This document shows, piece by piece, positions 15,680-24,504 of a stretch of DNA of 59,172 nucleotides; position 1 is the stretch's first letter; each line of letters opens with the position of its first letter. The DNA comes from Bacteroidales bacterium. Its GTDB lineage: Bacteria > Bacteroidota > Bacteroidia > Bacteroidales > F082. Both the position numbers and the translations under genes were made by a program. Where the stretch lies: positions 1 through 59,172 of the forward strand of contig JACCQN010000019.1 in assembly GCA_015709215.1 (NCBI GenBank). The letters are read 5' to 3'. The notes beneath the pieces were generated by a model. The model was given only the letters and a program-made list of their open reading frames with translations. It was not told where the DNA came from and made no database searches.

Positions 15680-16573
15680 ATGGCCTTTATCCAGAAAGAC
15701 GAATTATTTTCAAAACGGTGGATTATCAATTACTTATTAATTATCATCGGTTCATTTATCCTGGCGTCAGGATTCGTACTGTTTATCACACCTTATAAAA
15801 TAGTGCCCGGTGGTGTTTATGGTATTGCCATTGTGATTCATTATATATTAGGCACACCTGTTGGGCTCACAGCACTCACGATGGATATTCCACTCACCCT
15901 GATAGGAATCCGTATCCTGGGGCCACGATTTGGTTACAAGACCGTTATCGGGTTTTTATTAACAGCTTTTTTTGTTGACGGGCTTACCTATTTATATGGC
16001 GAAGATCCACTTGTAGCCAACGAGCCGTTGCTAAGTGCAATTTTTGGTGGAGTTTTCCTCGGAACCGGCCTGGGTATGATTTTTAAATCAAAAGCCACAT
16101 CAGGAGGCACAGATATCGTTGCTATGATTATTAGTAAATACACCAGTCTGCCCGTTGGACAGCTGCTCATTTGGGTGGATTCTGTGATTGTGTTGCTGGG
16201 CCTTCTTGTTTTCCAGGATTGGAAAATCCCCCTTTATTCTCTGATTGTAATTTACATCACCGGAAAAGTTATTGATGCCATCTTGCAGGGGGTTGATTAC
16301 GACAAAACCCTGTTTATCATCAGTGATAAATACGAAGAAATTCGACATAAAATCATCAACGATCTCAACCGCGGCGGCACTTATCTAAAAGGAAAAGGTA
16401 TGTACAACGGCGACGAAAAAACGATCATCTTTACTGTCGTAAATCGCCGCGAAATGGCTATGCTTCAGGAATTTATCCATCAGATTGATCCACATGCCTT
16501 TTTAACTGTTATCAATGCAAATGAGATACTGGGAGAAGGGTTTAAGTCGTTGCGCGATAAGCTGGAATCCTAA
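15680..16573 (+). CDS. YitT family membrane protein (first copy)
   Basis: The 297-residue protein has five to six membrane spans in the N-terminal about 210 residues, including the conserved Ile-Val-Pro-Gly-Gly-Val-Tyr-Gly and Ala-Thr-Ser-Gly-Gly-Thr-Asp motifs of YitT (DUF161), then a soluble DUF2179 domain (about 215-290) ending Glu-Ile-Leu-Gly-Glu-Gly-Phe. Function of the family is not settled. Three bases separate it from a second, same-length copy, so this is a tandem duplication transcribed as one unit. Confidence 0.85.
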   Translation: MAFIQKDELFSKRWIINYLLIIIGSFILASGFVLFITPYKIVPGGVYGIAIVIHYILGTPVGLTALTMDIPLTLIGIRILGPRFGYKTVIGFLLTAFFVDGLTYLYGEDPLVANEPLLSAIFGGVFLGTGLGMIFKSKATSGGTDIVAMIISKYTSLPVGQLLIWVDSVIVLLGLLVFQDWKIPLYSLIVIYITGKVIDAILQGVDYDKTLFIISDKYEEIRHKIINDLNRGGTYLKGKGMYNGDEKTIIFTVVNRREMAMLQEFIHQIDPHAFLTVINANEILGEGFKSLRDKLES

Positions 16574-16576
16574 CCA

Positions 16577-17470
16577 ATGGCTTTCCTGATTCGCCATCGT
16601 CCTTTCAGCCATTCGTGGATAAAGGCATATACCATGATTCTTTTGGGAGCGATTTTAATTGCTTCCGGCTATGTTTTTTTCATTACTCCACATAAAATTG
16701 TTCCCGGAGGAATTTACGGCATTTCCATAGTTTTGCATCACAGCCTTGGCACACCTGTTGGGCTAATGGCTCTGGCTTTTAATATTCCACTAACGCTTAT
16801 CGGTATCAAAGTTCTGGGGCCTCGTTTCGGGGCAAAAACTGTTACAGGATTTTTTCTTACAAGCGGTTTCATGGATGGCATCACCTATTTTTATGGCGAT
16901 TATCCACTCCTGAATGACGATCCGCTTACTTCGGCACTTTTTGGAGGTGCAATTATCGGCTTAGGTGTTGGTTTGTTTTTCAAAGCCAAGGCCACATGCG
17001 GTGGCACAGATGTGATGGCCATGATGGCCGGTAAATGGACACACCAACCATTGGGCAAACTGATGATGACTATCGACACGATAATCGTGCTATTAGGAAC
17101 AATAGTTTTTGCTGACTGGAAAATTCCGCTTTACTCCCTGATTGCTATTTTTGTTATGGGAAAAGTTATAGATGCGGTGCTCGAAGGTGCCCAAACAGAC
17201 AAAGTTGTTCTCATCATTTCGGATCAGTTTGAAAATATTGCACACAAAATAACGAATGATTTCAAAAGAGGTGCAACCCTGATCGCAGGCGAAGGAATGT
17301 TTGCCCGAAATCCCAGGAAAATGCTTTTTGTTGTGCTTCGACGACGCGAAATCGTTTTGCTCAAAGAATTTATCAGCAGTGTTGACCCAAAAGCTTTTAT
17401 GGTAAGCCTGAATGCATCAGAAATACTGGGAAATGGATTTCGGTCGCTGCGCGAGAAACTGGAAAACTAA
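16577..17470 (+). CDS. YitT family membrane protein (second copy)
   Basis: Also 297 residues, with the same layout and motifs (Ile-Val-Pro-Gly-Gly-Ile-Tyr-Gly; Ala-Thr-Cys-Gly-Gly-Thr-Asp) and the C-terminal DUF2179 domain ending Glu-Ile-Leu-Gly-Asn-Gly-Phe. It is clearly a paralogue of the gene three bases upstream but diverged in many positions, so the duplication is old and both copies are kept. The equal length suggests they could assemble together. It converges with rseP, one base between the stop codons. Confidence 0.85.
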   Translation: MAFLIRHRPFSHSWIKAYTMILLGAILIASGYVFFITPHKIVPGGIYGISIVLHHSLGTPVGLMALAFNIPLTLIGIKVLGPRFGAKTVTGFFLTSGFMDGITYFYGDYPLLNDDPLTSALFGGAIIGLGVGLFFKAKATCGGTDVMAMMAGKWTHQPLGKLMMTIDTIIVLLGTIVFADWKIPLYSLIAIFVMGKVIDAVLEGAQTDKVVLIISDQFENIAHKITNDFKRGATLIAGEGMFARNPRKMLFVVLRRREIVLLKEFISSVDPKAFMVSLNASEILGNGFRSLREKLEN

Positions 17471-17471
17471 G

Positions 17472-18800
17472 CTACCTGAAAAGCTTTACAACATCATTGC
17501 CATTGGCAAAAATCAGCAGGCCAAAAAGCAACACCATTCCAACAATCTGAGCAACTTCCATAAATTTATCACTGGGTTTTCGTCCGGCAATGATCTCATA
17601 AAAAAGAAACATCACATGTCCGCCATCCAGCGCAGGAATAGGCAAAAGATTCAATACAGCCAGCATGATTGATAAAAAAGCAGTGAGTCGCCAGAAACTT
17701 TCCCAATGAAATTCGGGTGGGAAAATTGAACCGATCGAAATAAATCCTCCAACACTTTCATAAGCTTTCACCTCGGGCGAAAACAAAAGCTTGAGCTGTT
17801 TGAGGTAACCACCAATTCCATCCACAGTCTTTACCATCCCGGCAGGAATTGCCTGGGCAATATTATAATGCTTTTCGCTGAACCGGAAAAAGTCGGTTAG
17901 TTGCTGGCTGGGATATACACCTATCAAACCCTGCTCTGGAACTTGCATAGCCAAATTTACCGTATCGGCACCACGCTTTACATTTATTATTACATCTCTA
18001 TTTTTATACTGCTGAATGCCTTCCCTGAAATCCTGAAAATAGCGCATCGTTTGTCCGTTGATGCCAAGAATGGTATCGCCAACCTGCATTCCTGCTGCTT
18101 CAGCTACCGATCCTTCCGAAAATGCAGCTGCAATAAATGGAATTCTGACCGACAGAAATAGCGGATTATCATGTTTCACGAGCTGAGCAATAGCATTTTC
18201 GGGCAGATTAAGCAATTGCTTTTCCCCATTGCGTTCAATCTCAATTTGTTTAGCGTTTTCGAGAATCATCGTAACAGGAATCTTATTAAAATCTTCCACA
18301 AATTCTCCATTTACTGTCAGAATTTTATCCCCGTTTTGAAATCCAAAAGAGCGCGCCAGACTATCCGTGGCAATTCCATAGCGATTTGCTTCGGAGGTTG
18401 GCAAAAACTGCTCACCATAAATGCTCAGCATACCAATATAAATCACAAAAGCCAGCACCACATTCATCGTTACACCGCCCAGCATGATGATTAGTCGCTG
18501 CCATGCCGGTTTTGAGCGAAATTCATAATCCTTTGGCGGAAGTTTCATGGCTTCCTTGTCCATCGACTCATCAATCATACCCGAGATCTTCACATAGCCG
18601 CCAAGCGGAAGCCAGCCCATACCATATTCAGTACCCTTGTATTTAAACTTAAATATTGAAAACCAGGGATCAAAAAACAGGTAAAACTTCTCTACGCGAG
18701 TTTTAAAGATTTTAGCCGCAGCAAAATGGCCAAATTCGTGCACTACGACCAATATAGACAAGCTCAAGAGGAGCTGAACAATTTTTACTACTATTTCCAT
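17472..18800 (-). CDS. rseP: Site-2 intramembrane zinc protease RseP
   Basis: This 442-residue inner-membrane protease has His-Glu-Phe-Gly-His in the first membrane span near residues 21-25 (zinc ligands and catalytic Glu), a membrane beta region Gly-Gly-Tyr-Val-Lys-Ile, two periplasmic PDZ domains (about 120-205 and 215-305) and a late Asn-Leu-Leu-Pro-Ile-Pro-Ala-Leu-Asp-Gly-Gly-His motif whose Asp completes the zinc site. RseP cuts membrane-embedded anti-sigma factors and leftover signal peptides. No anti-sigma gene is adjacent. It is transcribed alone, about 200 bases after the M23 peptidase gene. Confidence 0.92.
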   Translation of the reverse strand: MEIVVKIVQLLLSLSILVVVHEFGHFAAAKIFKTRVEKFYLFFDPWFSIFKFKYKGTEYGMGWLPLGGYVKISGMIDESMDKEAMKLPPKDYEFRSKPAWQRLIIMLGGVTMNVVLAFVIYIGMLSIYGEQFLPTSEANRYGIATDSLARSFGFQNGDKILTVNGEFVEDFNKIPVTMILENAKQIEIERNGEKQLLNLPENAIAQLVKHDNPLFLSVRIPFIAAAFSEGSVAEAAGMQVGDTILGINGQTMRYFQDFREGIQQYKNRDVIINVKRGADTVNLAMQVPEQGLIGVYPSQQLTDFFRFSEKHYNIAQAIPAGMVKTVDGIGGYLKQLKLLFSPEVKAYESVGGFISIGSIFPPEFHWESFWRLTAFLSIMLAVLNLLPIPALDGGHVMFLFYEIIAGRKPSDKFMEVAQIVGMVLLFGLLIFANGNDVVKLFR

Positions 18801-19002
18801 GCGTTATTGATAAATTTTTCTGCAGAAAAGGTTTTTGTAAGGGACTTAAACATATTACAGCGAAGGATGTTCAAGCCTTTAAAAGGCTGCAAGATTACTA
18901 AAAAAACTCCGATGCTCCGTTAGCAAAGTCTTCAATTTGACTGATTAGCCCTATGTTTTAAAGATTTTTATGAAGATGTATGAACAAATAAAGCCCTGCA
19001 AA

Positions 19003-19899
19003 TCAGTTGAACGTAATATAATCCTCCGGATTGATCGGGATACCATTAAACCAAAGTTCAAAATGCAAATGCGGCCCCGTGCTTAGCTCACCAGAATCGC
19101 CAACAATAGCAACCACTTCGCCAGCTTTGACCAAATCGCCTTCATTCTTCAACAAAACTGAGTTGTGCTTGTAAACCGACAAAAAGTTACCGGCATGTTG
19201 AAGTCCGATTACATAGCCTTTATCTGGCGTCCAGTTGGCAAAAACTACCGTACCTTCCAAGACGGCTTTGATAGCTTCATTGGCATTGGCAACAATATCA
19301 ACCCCAAAATGCTTATTTCGTGGATCAAAAGCGTTTGTTATCAAGCCTTTTAAGGGAACAAAAAAATTGGCTGTTTGCATCGCTCTTCTTTTGCTTTCCG
19401 ACAGCAGATTTCCCTGGTTATAAAGATTGTAGCGCTCGGCTGATTCAAATTCGAGGCGCAGCAAACTGTCTTGCTGACTTCGTGTCATTCGGATTGTGTC
19501 AATGGCAGAAGCGCGCATTAGGTTGGCATTTGCAAAGGCTTCCAAGCTGTCATTTTCTGCATCATATCCTTCAATAATCCTTCGTATATTACTGATATAC
19601 ACGTCTTTTTGCTGAAATACCCGTTCCAGCGAATCAGCCCTTCTGGCCATCTCATAAATTCGAGAATTAAGCGTGATATCGGTATAGCCTGGAATATATT
19701 CCCTGAGCGAAGTAAAAGCTATAATATAGGTGGTGATCACAATCAAAAACACGCTCAAACTCACGAGCAAGACAAAAACATTCAAGCGGCTTAGCCTGAA
19801 ACTCAGCTTTTCTTCAAAAGTTTCATCATGAAAAATTACCAACCTGTACTTATGCCGGAGCTTGCGATACCATTTTTCTTTCTTCTGACCTGTTTGCAT
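19003..19899 (-). CDS. M23 family membrane-anchored metallopeptidase
   Basis: I start at the ATG at 19899; the seven further residues in frame begin with TTG and overlap the promoter box. The 298-residue protein has a basic cytoplasmic N-terminus, one membrane span (about 39-62), a coiled-coil region (about 80-165) and a LytM/M23 domain (about 185-295) with Asn-Lys-His-Phe-Gly-Val-Asp and Gly-Pro-His-Leu-His-Phe-Glu-Leu-Trp, which supply the zinc ligands. This predicts an active endopeptidase cleaving peptidoglycan cross-links. The coiled coil plus M23 layout resembles cell-wall hydrolase regulators of the growth or division machinery. It is divergent from porW. Confidence 0.85.
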   Translation of the reverse strand: MQTGQKKEKWYRKLRHKYRLVIFHDETFEEKLSFRLSRLNVFVLLVSLSVFLIVITTYIIAFTSLREYIPGYTDITLNSRIYEMARRADSLERVFQQKDVYISNIRRIIEGYDAENDSLEAFANANLMRASAIDTIRMTRSQQDSLLRLEFESAERYNLYNQGNLLSESKRRAMQTANFFVPLKGLITNAFDPRNKHFGVDIVANANEAIKAVLEGTVVFANWTPDKGYVIGLQHAGNFLSVYKHNSVLLKNEGDLVKAGEVVAIVGDSGELSTGPHLHFELWFNGIPINPEDYITFN

Positions 19900-19917
19900 A
19901 ATGCCATATTTCAGATG

Positions 19918-19925
19918 CAAAAGTA
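19918..19925 (-). promoter_or_regulatory. -7 box TACTTTTG for the M23 gene
   Basis: The minus strand reads TACTTTTG 19 bases upstream of the ATG at 19899, the commonest form of the promoter box in this window. It supports the shorter start, since the longer one would begin within the box. Confidence 0.55.
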
Positions 19926-20066
19926 AGTGAAAAACTTTTGCTTGTTATTGATTCAATAGTTGATAGGAAGCTTATCTGGCTGACAATCTTTGTTTTCGTA
20001 TGACAATTTTTACAATGTGATATTATAAAGAGCACCATAAATGATACTCCTATAACTTGATTTACT

Positions 20067-20074
20067 TACTTTTG
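20067..20074 (+). promoter_or_regulatory. -7 box TACTTTTG for porW
   Basis: TACTTTTG lies about 73 bases before the porW start in the divergent spacer shared with the M23 gene. Confidence 0.5.
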
Positions 20075-20146
20075 CAGTCTCATATTTCTTGAAAAAAGAT
20101 CCGCTTTGGCCACCTTGATTTATAATATTTAGCGGCAAGTTAAGTT

Positions 20147-22807
20147 ATGGTAGATAAAAAATATCCTGTGCTGAAAAACCGAAACACTTTTTTTAAACTG
20201 ACGCTGATTTTGTTTGTTTTGTTAGGTTTAGGGGCTTGTTCAACTAAAAAAAACACCTGGACCCGCCGAACCTTTCACAATATCACCAGTAAATATAATG
20301 TGTACTGGAATGGCAACGAAAGCCTGAAGGAAGGCGTTAAAACACTGAATCAGAACGTTGAAGATGATTACCTGCAAGTTTTAAGGGTTTTCAATTATGG
20401 CAAAAAAAGCGATGCGCAGCGCATTTATCAGCCAATGGACAGGGCCATTCAAAAAGGCTCAATCGGAGTTCAGCGTCATTCCATGAAATTCGGCAGCAAA
20501 GAGTATGTCCGTTGGATCGACGATAGCTACCTTATGATGGGTAAAGCTCATTTTTACAAACAAGACTATATCAGTGCCCGTCGGACTTTTGATTTTGTTT
20601 CGAGCCAATACAACTACAACGACATCAAATATACTGCTGATCTTTGGTTGGCCAAAACATACATTCAGCTAGAACAATACGAAAAAGCAGAACCCATGCT
20701 GCGGGCACTGGATGCTGCCTCCCGCGATAATGAAATGCCAGCCGAAGTGCAACGCAATCTGGAACTTGTGTGGGCCGATTATTATATCCTCCGCGAAAAT
20801 TATGATGCTGCCGTAGTTCATCTGAAACGAGGTATTTACAGAAGCAACGACAAACAGCTCAAAACCAGAGCAATGTTTATTCTGGGGCAGATTTACGAAA
20901 GACAAGGCGACCTGACAGCAGCCACCGAGCAGTTTAAAACCGTGATTAAGCGTAACCCTGATTTTACACTTGCCTTCGAAGCACGAATCAATCTTGCCAA
21001 AGCCTATGATACCAATCTGGGCGATAGCAAACAAATCATCAAAATCCTGAACAGGATGTTGCGTGATGACAAAAATGAAGAGTATCAAGATCGTATTTAC
21101 TATGCCCTTGCCGAAATAGCCCTCAAGGAAAACAGACAGGATGATGCCATCGAACTGCTGCAAAAATCTGTTTCTGTAAGCACTACCAACAAAAGCCAGC
21201 AGGCTACCTCTGCCCTGCTTGTTGCAGGACTGCTTTTCGACAGACTTAACTATGTGCCGGCTCAGGCTTATTACGACACGGCAGTAAGTGCGCTTCCATT
21301 GGATTATCCCGGCTACGACAGCATCAACAACAGGGCAGGTGTTTTACAGGAATTAGTTGAAAATCTTGTTATCGTGCAGCATCAGGACAGTTTGCTGCGT
21401 ATGGCAACTATGGATTCGTTGGCACGCAATAAAGTTATCGACGGCTTAATAGCTGAGTTTATCGAAGAAGAAAAAAGGCTGCAGCAGGAAGAACGCATGG
21501 AAGAACAAATGGCTATGATGCCGGGTAATCGCGAACCCCAAAATACCATGGAACAATCCACTGAATGGTACTTTTACAATCCTAATACACTGAGTTTTGG
21601 TTATACAGAATTTCTTAGAAAATGGGGACGTCGCAGCCTGGAAGATAACTGGCGTATCAGCGATAAACAAAGCATCAGTTTTGATGAGGGTGGCATGGAG
21701 CTGTTAGCAAATGATGAAGCAACCACAGCCGATTCTGCATCAGCAAACCTTACACCCCGCGATCGCGCTTATTATCTGCAGGAATTACCACTTACCGAAG
21801 AGCAACAAGCCAGTGCTAACAATGATATTGCTGAAGCATTGAATAATCTGGGATTCATCTATATGGAAAAGCTCAACGATATCCCCGAAGCTATAGATGC
21901 TTACATCTCTTTGAACACAAGATATCCCGAAAACGAACACAGACTGCCATCACTTTATGCGCTCTATAAATTACACAGAGAAAATCAGGAAGCAGAAGCT
22001 GCCGAAAACTATAAGATGACCATAATTCAGGATTATCCCGATTCAGATTATGCCCAAGTATTACTCGATCCGGAGTATTTCGTGAAAAAAGCTGCTGCGC
22101 AAAGCGAATCGGCTGCCTTTTATGAAAGAACCTACGATGCCTATAAAAGTGGTCAGTATTTCAGGGTAGTAATGAATGCAGACCGTGCCGCAGAGCTCTA
22201 TCCCAACGACACAGCACTTTTGCCGCGTTTTGCATTCCTCAAAGCTATTGCCTCCGGAAGACTCGAAGTGGTTGATACTATGGCGGTGGCCCTCGACAGA
22301 CTCATCAAAGCCTATCCCAAAAGTAGTGTTACACCGCTAGCACAGGATATTCTGAGAAATATTGGTAAGACTTACACCCTTGAGGTAGCAGTTGAAATTC
22401 CGGAAGACGAAACAGAAGCTATTGCTGCCCCAAAATGGCCTTACATTGATAATCCTGATGCACAATATATGGTAATGCTGGTTTGCAAAACAGCCAAAAT
22501 ACGCATCGATCCGCTTAAAGTCCGGCTGTCTGATTTTAACCAACGCGAATTTAGCATACAAAGCCTGATGATTAAAAACCTGGTACTCGACAAGGATAAC
22601 TCTCTGATCACAGTAGGAAATTTTGCCAATCGCAGCGCTGCAATCGATTATTTTGAAGTGCTTAGCCAGTCAGATTATGTTTTGGGTGGCATGAACAAGG
22701 CAGATTATAAAGTTTATCCCGTTTCCCTTTCGAATTACCCGATTTTTTACCGAAACAAGGATATTGATGAATACGGAAGTTTTTGGGATTCAGTTACTCA
22801 AAAATAG
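20147..22807 (+). CDS. porW: Type IX secretion lipoprotein PorW/SprE
   Basis: The 886-residue protein has a lipoprotein leader with the acceptor Cys at residue 31 (Leu-Gly-Ala-Cys), then the family opening Thr-Phe-His-Asn-Ile-Thr-Ser-Lys-Tyr-Asn-Val-Tyr-Trp-Asn-Gly, followed by many TPR repeats (about 120-410 and 560-660) and a long acidic, Met/Glu-rich linker. PorW/SprE is needed for type IX secretion and is thought to link the PorK/PorN ring with the outer-membrane translocon. As in other Bacteroidetes, it is not in the porPKLMN operon. The bactofilin gene follows after 69 bases. Confidence 0.88.
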   Translation: MVDKKYPVLKNRNTFFKLTLILFVLLGLGACSTKKNTWTRRTFHNITSKYNVYWNGNESLKEGVKTLNQNVEDDYLQVLRVFNYGKKSDAQRIYQPMDRAIQKGSIGVQRHSMKFGSKEYVRWIDDSYLMMGKAHFYKQDYISARRTFDFVSSQYNYNDIKYTADLWLAKTYIQLEQYEKAEPMLRALDAASRDNEMPAEVQRNLELVWADYYILRENYDAAVVHLKRGIYRSNDKQLKTRAMFILGQIYERQGDLTAATEQFKTVIKRNPDFTLAFEARINLAKAYDTNLGDSKQIIKILNRMLRDDKNEEYQDRIYYALAEIALKENRQDDAIELLQKSVSVSTTNKSQQATSALLVAGLLFDRLNYVPAQAYYDTAVSALPLDYPGYDSINNRAGVLQELVENLVIVQHQDSLLRMATMDSLARNKVIDGLIAEFIEEEKRLQQEERMEEQMAMMPGNREPQNTMEQSTEWYFYNPNTLSFGYTEFLRKWGRRSLEDNWRISDKQSISFDEGGMELLANDEATTADSASANLTPRDRAYYLQELPLTEEQQASANNDIAEALNNLGFIYMEKLNDIPEAIDAYISLNTRYPENEHRLPSLYALYKLHRENQEAEAAENYKMTIIQDYPDSDYAQVLLDPEYFVKKAAAQSESAAFYERTYDAYKSGQYFRVVMNADRAAELYPNDTALLPRFAFLKAIASGRLEVVDTMAVALDRLIKAYPKSSVTPLAQDILRNIGKTYTLEVAVEIPEDETEAIAAPKWPYIDNPDAQYMVMLVCKTAKIRIDPLKVRLSDFNQREFSIQSLMIKNLVLDKDNSLITVGNFANRSAAIDYFEVLSQSDYVLGGMNKADYKVYPVSLSNYPIFYRNKDIDEYGSFWDSVTQK

Positions 22808-22876
22808 TACACCGGTTTAAGTCCGAAAAAAACTACATTTACCTTCATATAAAACACCTTTAAAACACCTTTGTTG

Positions 22877-23248
22877 ATGAAAAATACTAAAACAGGAGCT
22901 GAATCAATTACCAGGAATTTAATTGGTTATGAAACAACAATAAAAGGCGAAATTCAGTCGGCCGGCGACATCAGAATTGATGGCACTGTTATTGGAACTT
23001 TGCGTTCAAATGGTAAGATTGTAATTGGCCAAAGCGGTTATGTTGAAGGCGAACTGCAATGTCAGCAAGCTGATATTTCGGGAAAGATAAAAGCAAATTT
23101 AAACGTGGAAGAACTTACCGTTCTTAAAGCCACTGCTGCTTTTGAAGGTGAATTAATTACTCAAAAATTATCTATTGAGGTGGGAGCGCAGTTTAGCGGT
23201 AAATGCGAGATGAAAAAAACCCCGGCCGATGACAAAAAACAAAAATAA
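22877..23248 (+). CDS. Bactofilin (polymer-forming cytoskeletal protein)
   Basis: This 123-residue protein is a single bactofilin domain: repeated short beta strands with the pattern Ile-Lys-Gly-Glu-Ile, Ile-Asp-Gly-Thr-Val, Val-Glu-Gly-Glu-Leu, Ile-Ser-Gly-Lys-Ile, forming a right-handed beta helix, flanked by unstructured Lys-rich tails. Bactofilins polymerise without nucleotide on the inner membrane and often recruit M23 peptidases, and an M23 gene lies 3 kb away beyond porW. I take the ATG at 22877; two in-frame TTG codons precede it. Its last 20 bases overlap the AtpZ-like gene. Confidence 0.9.
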   Translation: MKNTKTGAESITRNLIGYETTIKGEIQSAGDIRIDGTVIGTLRSNGKIVIGQSGYVEGELQCQQADISGKIKANLNVEELTVLKATAAFEGELITQKLSIEVGAQFSGKCEMKKTPADDKKQK

Positions 23249-23450
23249 ACCCGGCAATTATCTCAATTCCTATGCGCGTTATTCCTCGCTGGCTTTTCAA
23301 ATGCTGTTCATTATCCTGGCAGGCGTTTTCGGCGGAATAAAACTCGATGAATGGTTACAATGGAAATTTCCGGTTTTTACTGTGATACTCTCTTTACTGG
23401 CGGTTGTGTTGTCAATTTATTATGCTGTTAAAGACTTTATGAAAAAATAA
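23229..23450 (+). CDS. AtpZ/AtpI-like small membrane protein
   Basis: A 73-residue protein with two membrane spans (about 19-38 and 46-67) separated by Gly-Gly-Ile-Lys-Leu-Asp-Glu-Trp, the hairpin pattern of AtpZ/AtpI proteins usually encoded ahead of the F1Fo ATP synthase. Those proteins help assemble the c-ring or carry Mg2+/Ca2+. It overlaps the bactofilin gene by 20 bases, so translation is coupled. No ATP synthase subunit follows in this window, so the assignment rests on the sequence pattern alone. Confidence 0.75.
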   Translation: MTKNKNKPGNYLNSYARYSSLAFQMLFIILAGVFGGIKLDEWLQWKFPVFTVILSLLAVVLSIYYAVKDFMKK

Positions 23451-23455
23451 TTTTT

Positions 23456-23833
23456 ATGAATACAGACCTTCGTCAATTTTTGATCAAAACACTAATTGTT
23501 ACTTTTTTCGCCGCCTTGCTGACTTTTCTGATTTATAATAAACTTGAAGATAAGTGGACCAGTGATGCTTGGCCTTTTTTGTTGTTGTTTTTTGCAGCAG
23601 GTAACATCGGCCTTTTTGTCCTTTACCAGCGCGCCAAAGCAAAAAAACTCAGCAGCTTTACCAATTTTTTCATGATGGCAACCTTCCTCAAGCTTCTGGT
23701 TTATCTTGTTATCATTATTGTATATCTGCTCTATAATCGCGATGAAACGATTCCGTTTCTGCTTACTTTTTTTGTCTATTATATCCTCTTTACAGCTTTG
23801 GAAGTGAGTGCAGTGACAAAAAAATCAAGCTAA
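23456..23833 (+). CDS. Four-span membrane protein of unknown function
   Basis: The 125-residue product is almost wholly hydrophobic, with four predicted spans (about 8-26, 38-56, 68-92, 97-118) and few charged residues outside the loops. It begins five bases after the AtpZ-like gene. In related genomes a small protein of this kind sits between atpZ and atpB and may help assemble the Fo part; here that is inference from position only. The 230 bases that follow contain no other gene I can see. Confidence 0.6.
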   Translation: MNTDLRQFLIKTLIVTFFAALLTFLIYNKLEDKWTSDAWPFLLLFFAAGNIGLFVLYQRAKAKKLSSFTNFFMMATFLKLLVYLVIIIVYLLYNRDETIPFLLTFFVYYILFTALEVSAVTKKSS

Positions 23834-24025
23834 TGCCACGATCAATAAGTCTTTCTCACAGCTGCTACTGACTGTTTTGTTCTATATATACACTTGTTGT
23901 TGAGTAATTTAGCATAAAAATAGATACATTGAAAAACCCGAAAAAATAATCCATCCCAAAAATAACTTTCAGCAGCTTATAGCGGCATAGTTCCGATAAA
24001 AAAATACCATTTCCACATAAAACCG

Positions 24026-24033
24026 TACTTTTG
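24026..24033 (+). promoter_or_regulatory. -7 box TACTTTTG for the pterin genes
   Basis: TACTTTTG occurs 30 bases before the first codon at 24064, at a spacing seen for other promoters here. It would drive the two pterin genes together. Confidence 0.55.
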
Positions 24034-24063
24034 TACCCTCAAAAACGATCTTAATAAATTCCT

Positions 24064-24477
24064 ATGATCTTCATAACGCGAAGAGAACGATTCAATGCTG
24101 CGCACCGCCTTTTCAGAGCTGATTTCAGCGACGAAAAAAATTTGGAGGTTTTCGGAAAATGCTCCAATCCAAACTGGCACGGACATAATTACGAGCTTTT
24201 TATAACAGTGAAAGGAAAAGTAAATCCCGAAACGGGTTTTTTAATCAACTTAAAACAGCTGAGCAAACTTATTCGCGAAAAAGTAACAGACCAACTTGAT
24301 CACAAAAATATTAACCTAGAAGTACCCTTTATGAAAGGAAAGTTTGCTTCAACAGAAGTGCTGGCCATGGCTATTTGGGAGCAAATTGAAGCCGATATAA
24401 AAGCGCTGGGAGCAGACCTCCATTGCGTGAAATTGCATGAATCTGAAAATAATTTTGTGGAGTATTACGGACAATAA
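24064..24477 (+). CDS. 6-pyruvoyl-tetrahydropterin synthase/QueD family protein
   Basis: The 137-residue protein has the family zinc site (His in Asn-Ala-Ala-His-Arg and the His-Gly-His motif), a Leu-Asp-His-Lys-Asn active-site motif and a C-terminal His-Glu-Ser-Glu-Asn. The catalytic Cys is spaced Cys-x5-His-Gly-His (Cys-Ser-Asn-Pro-Asn-Trp), as in animal-type 6-pyruvoyl-tetrahydropterin synthase, whereas typical QueD has Cys-x3-His-Gly-His. With folE 27 bases downstream this favours a tetrahydrobiopterin-like pathway over queuosine. No sepiapterin reductase is obvious, although an SDR gene lies 8 kb away. QueD activity cannot be excluded. Confidence 0.82.
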   Translation: MIFITRRERFNAAHRLFRADFSDEKNLEVFGKCSNPNWHGHNYELFITVKGKVNPETGFLINLKQLSKLIREKVTDQLDHKNINLEVPFMKGKFASTEVLAMAIWEQIEADIKALGADLHCVKLHESENNFVEYYGQ

Positions 24478-24504
24478 ACATCCCCATATTAACGGGTAAT
24501 CATC

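Noticed and set aside
18870-18884. Palindrome AGCCTTT-A-AAAGGCT between rseP and the M23 gene
   Set aside because: Short with no loop and no T-run on either strand, so not called a terminator; too little to claim an operator.
20669-21163. 164-codon frame antisense to porW
   Set aside because: PorW is continuous through this stretch with TPR pattern; no signal of an independent gene.
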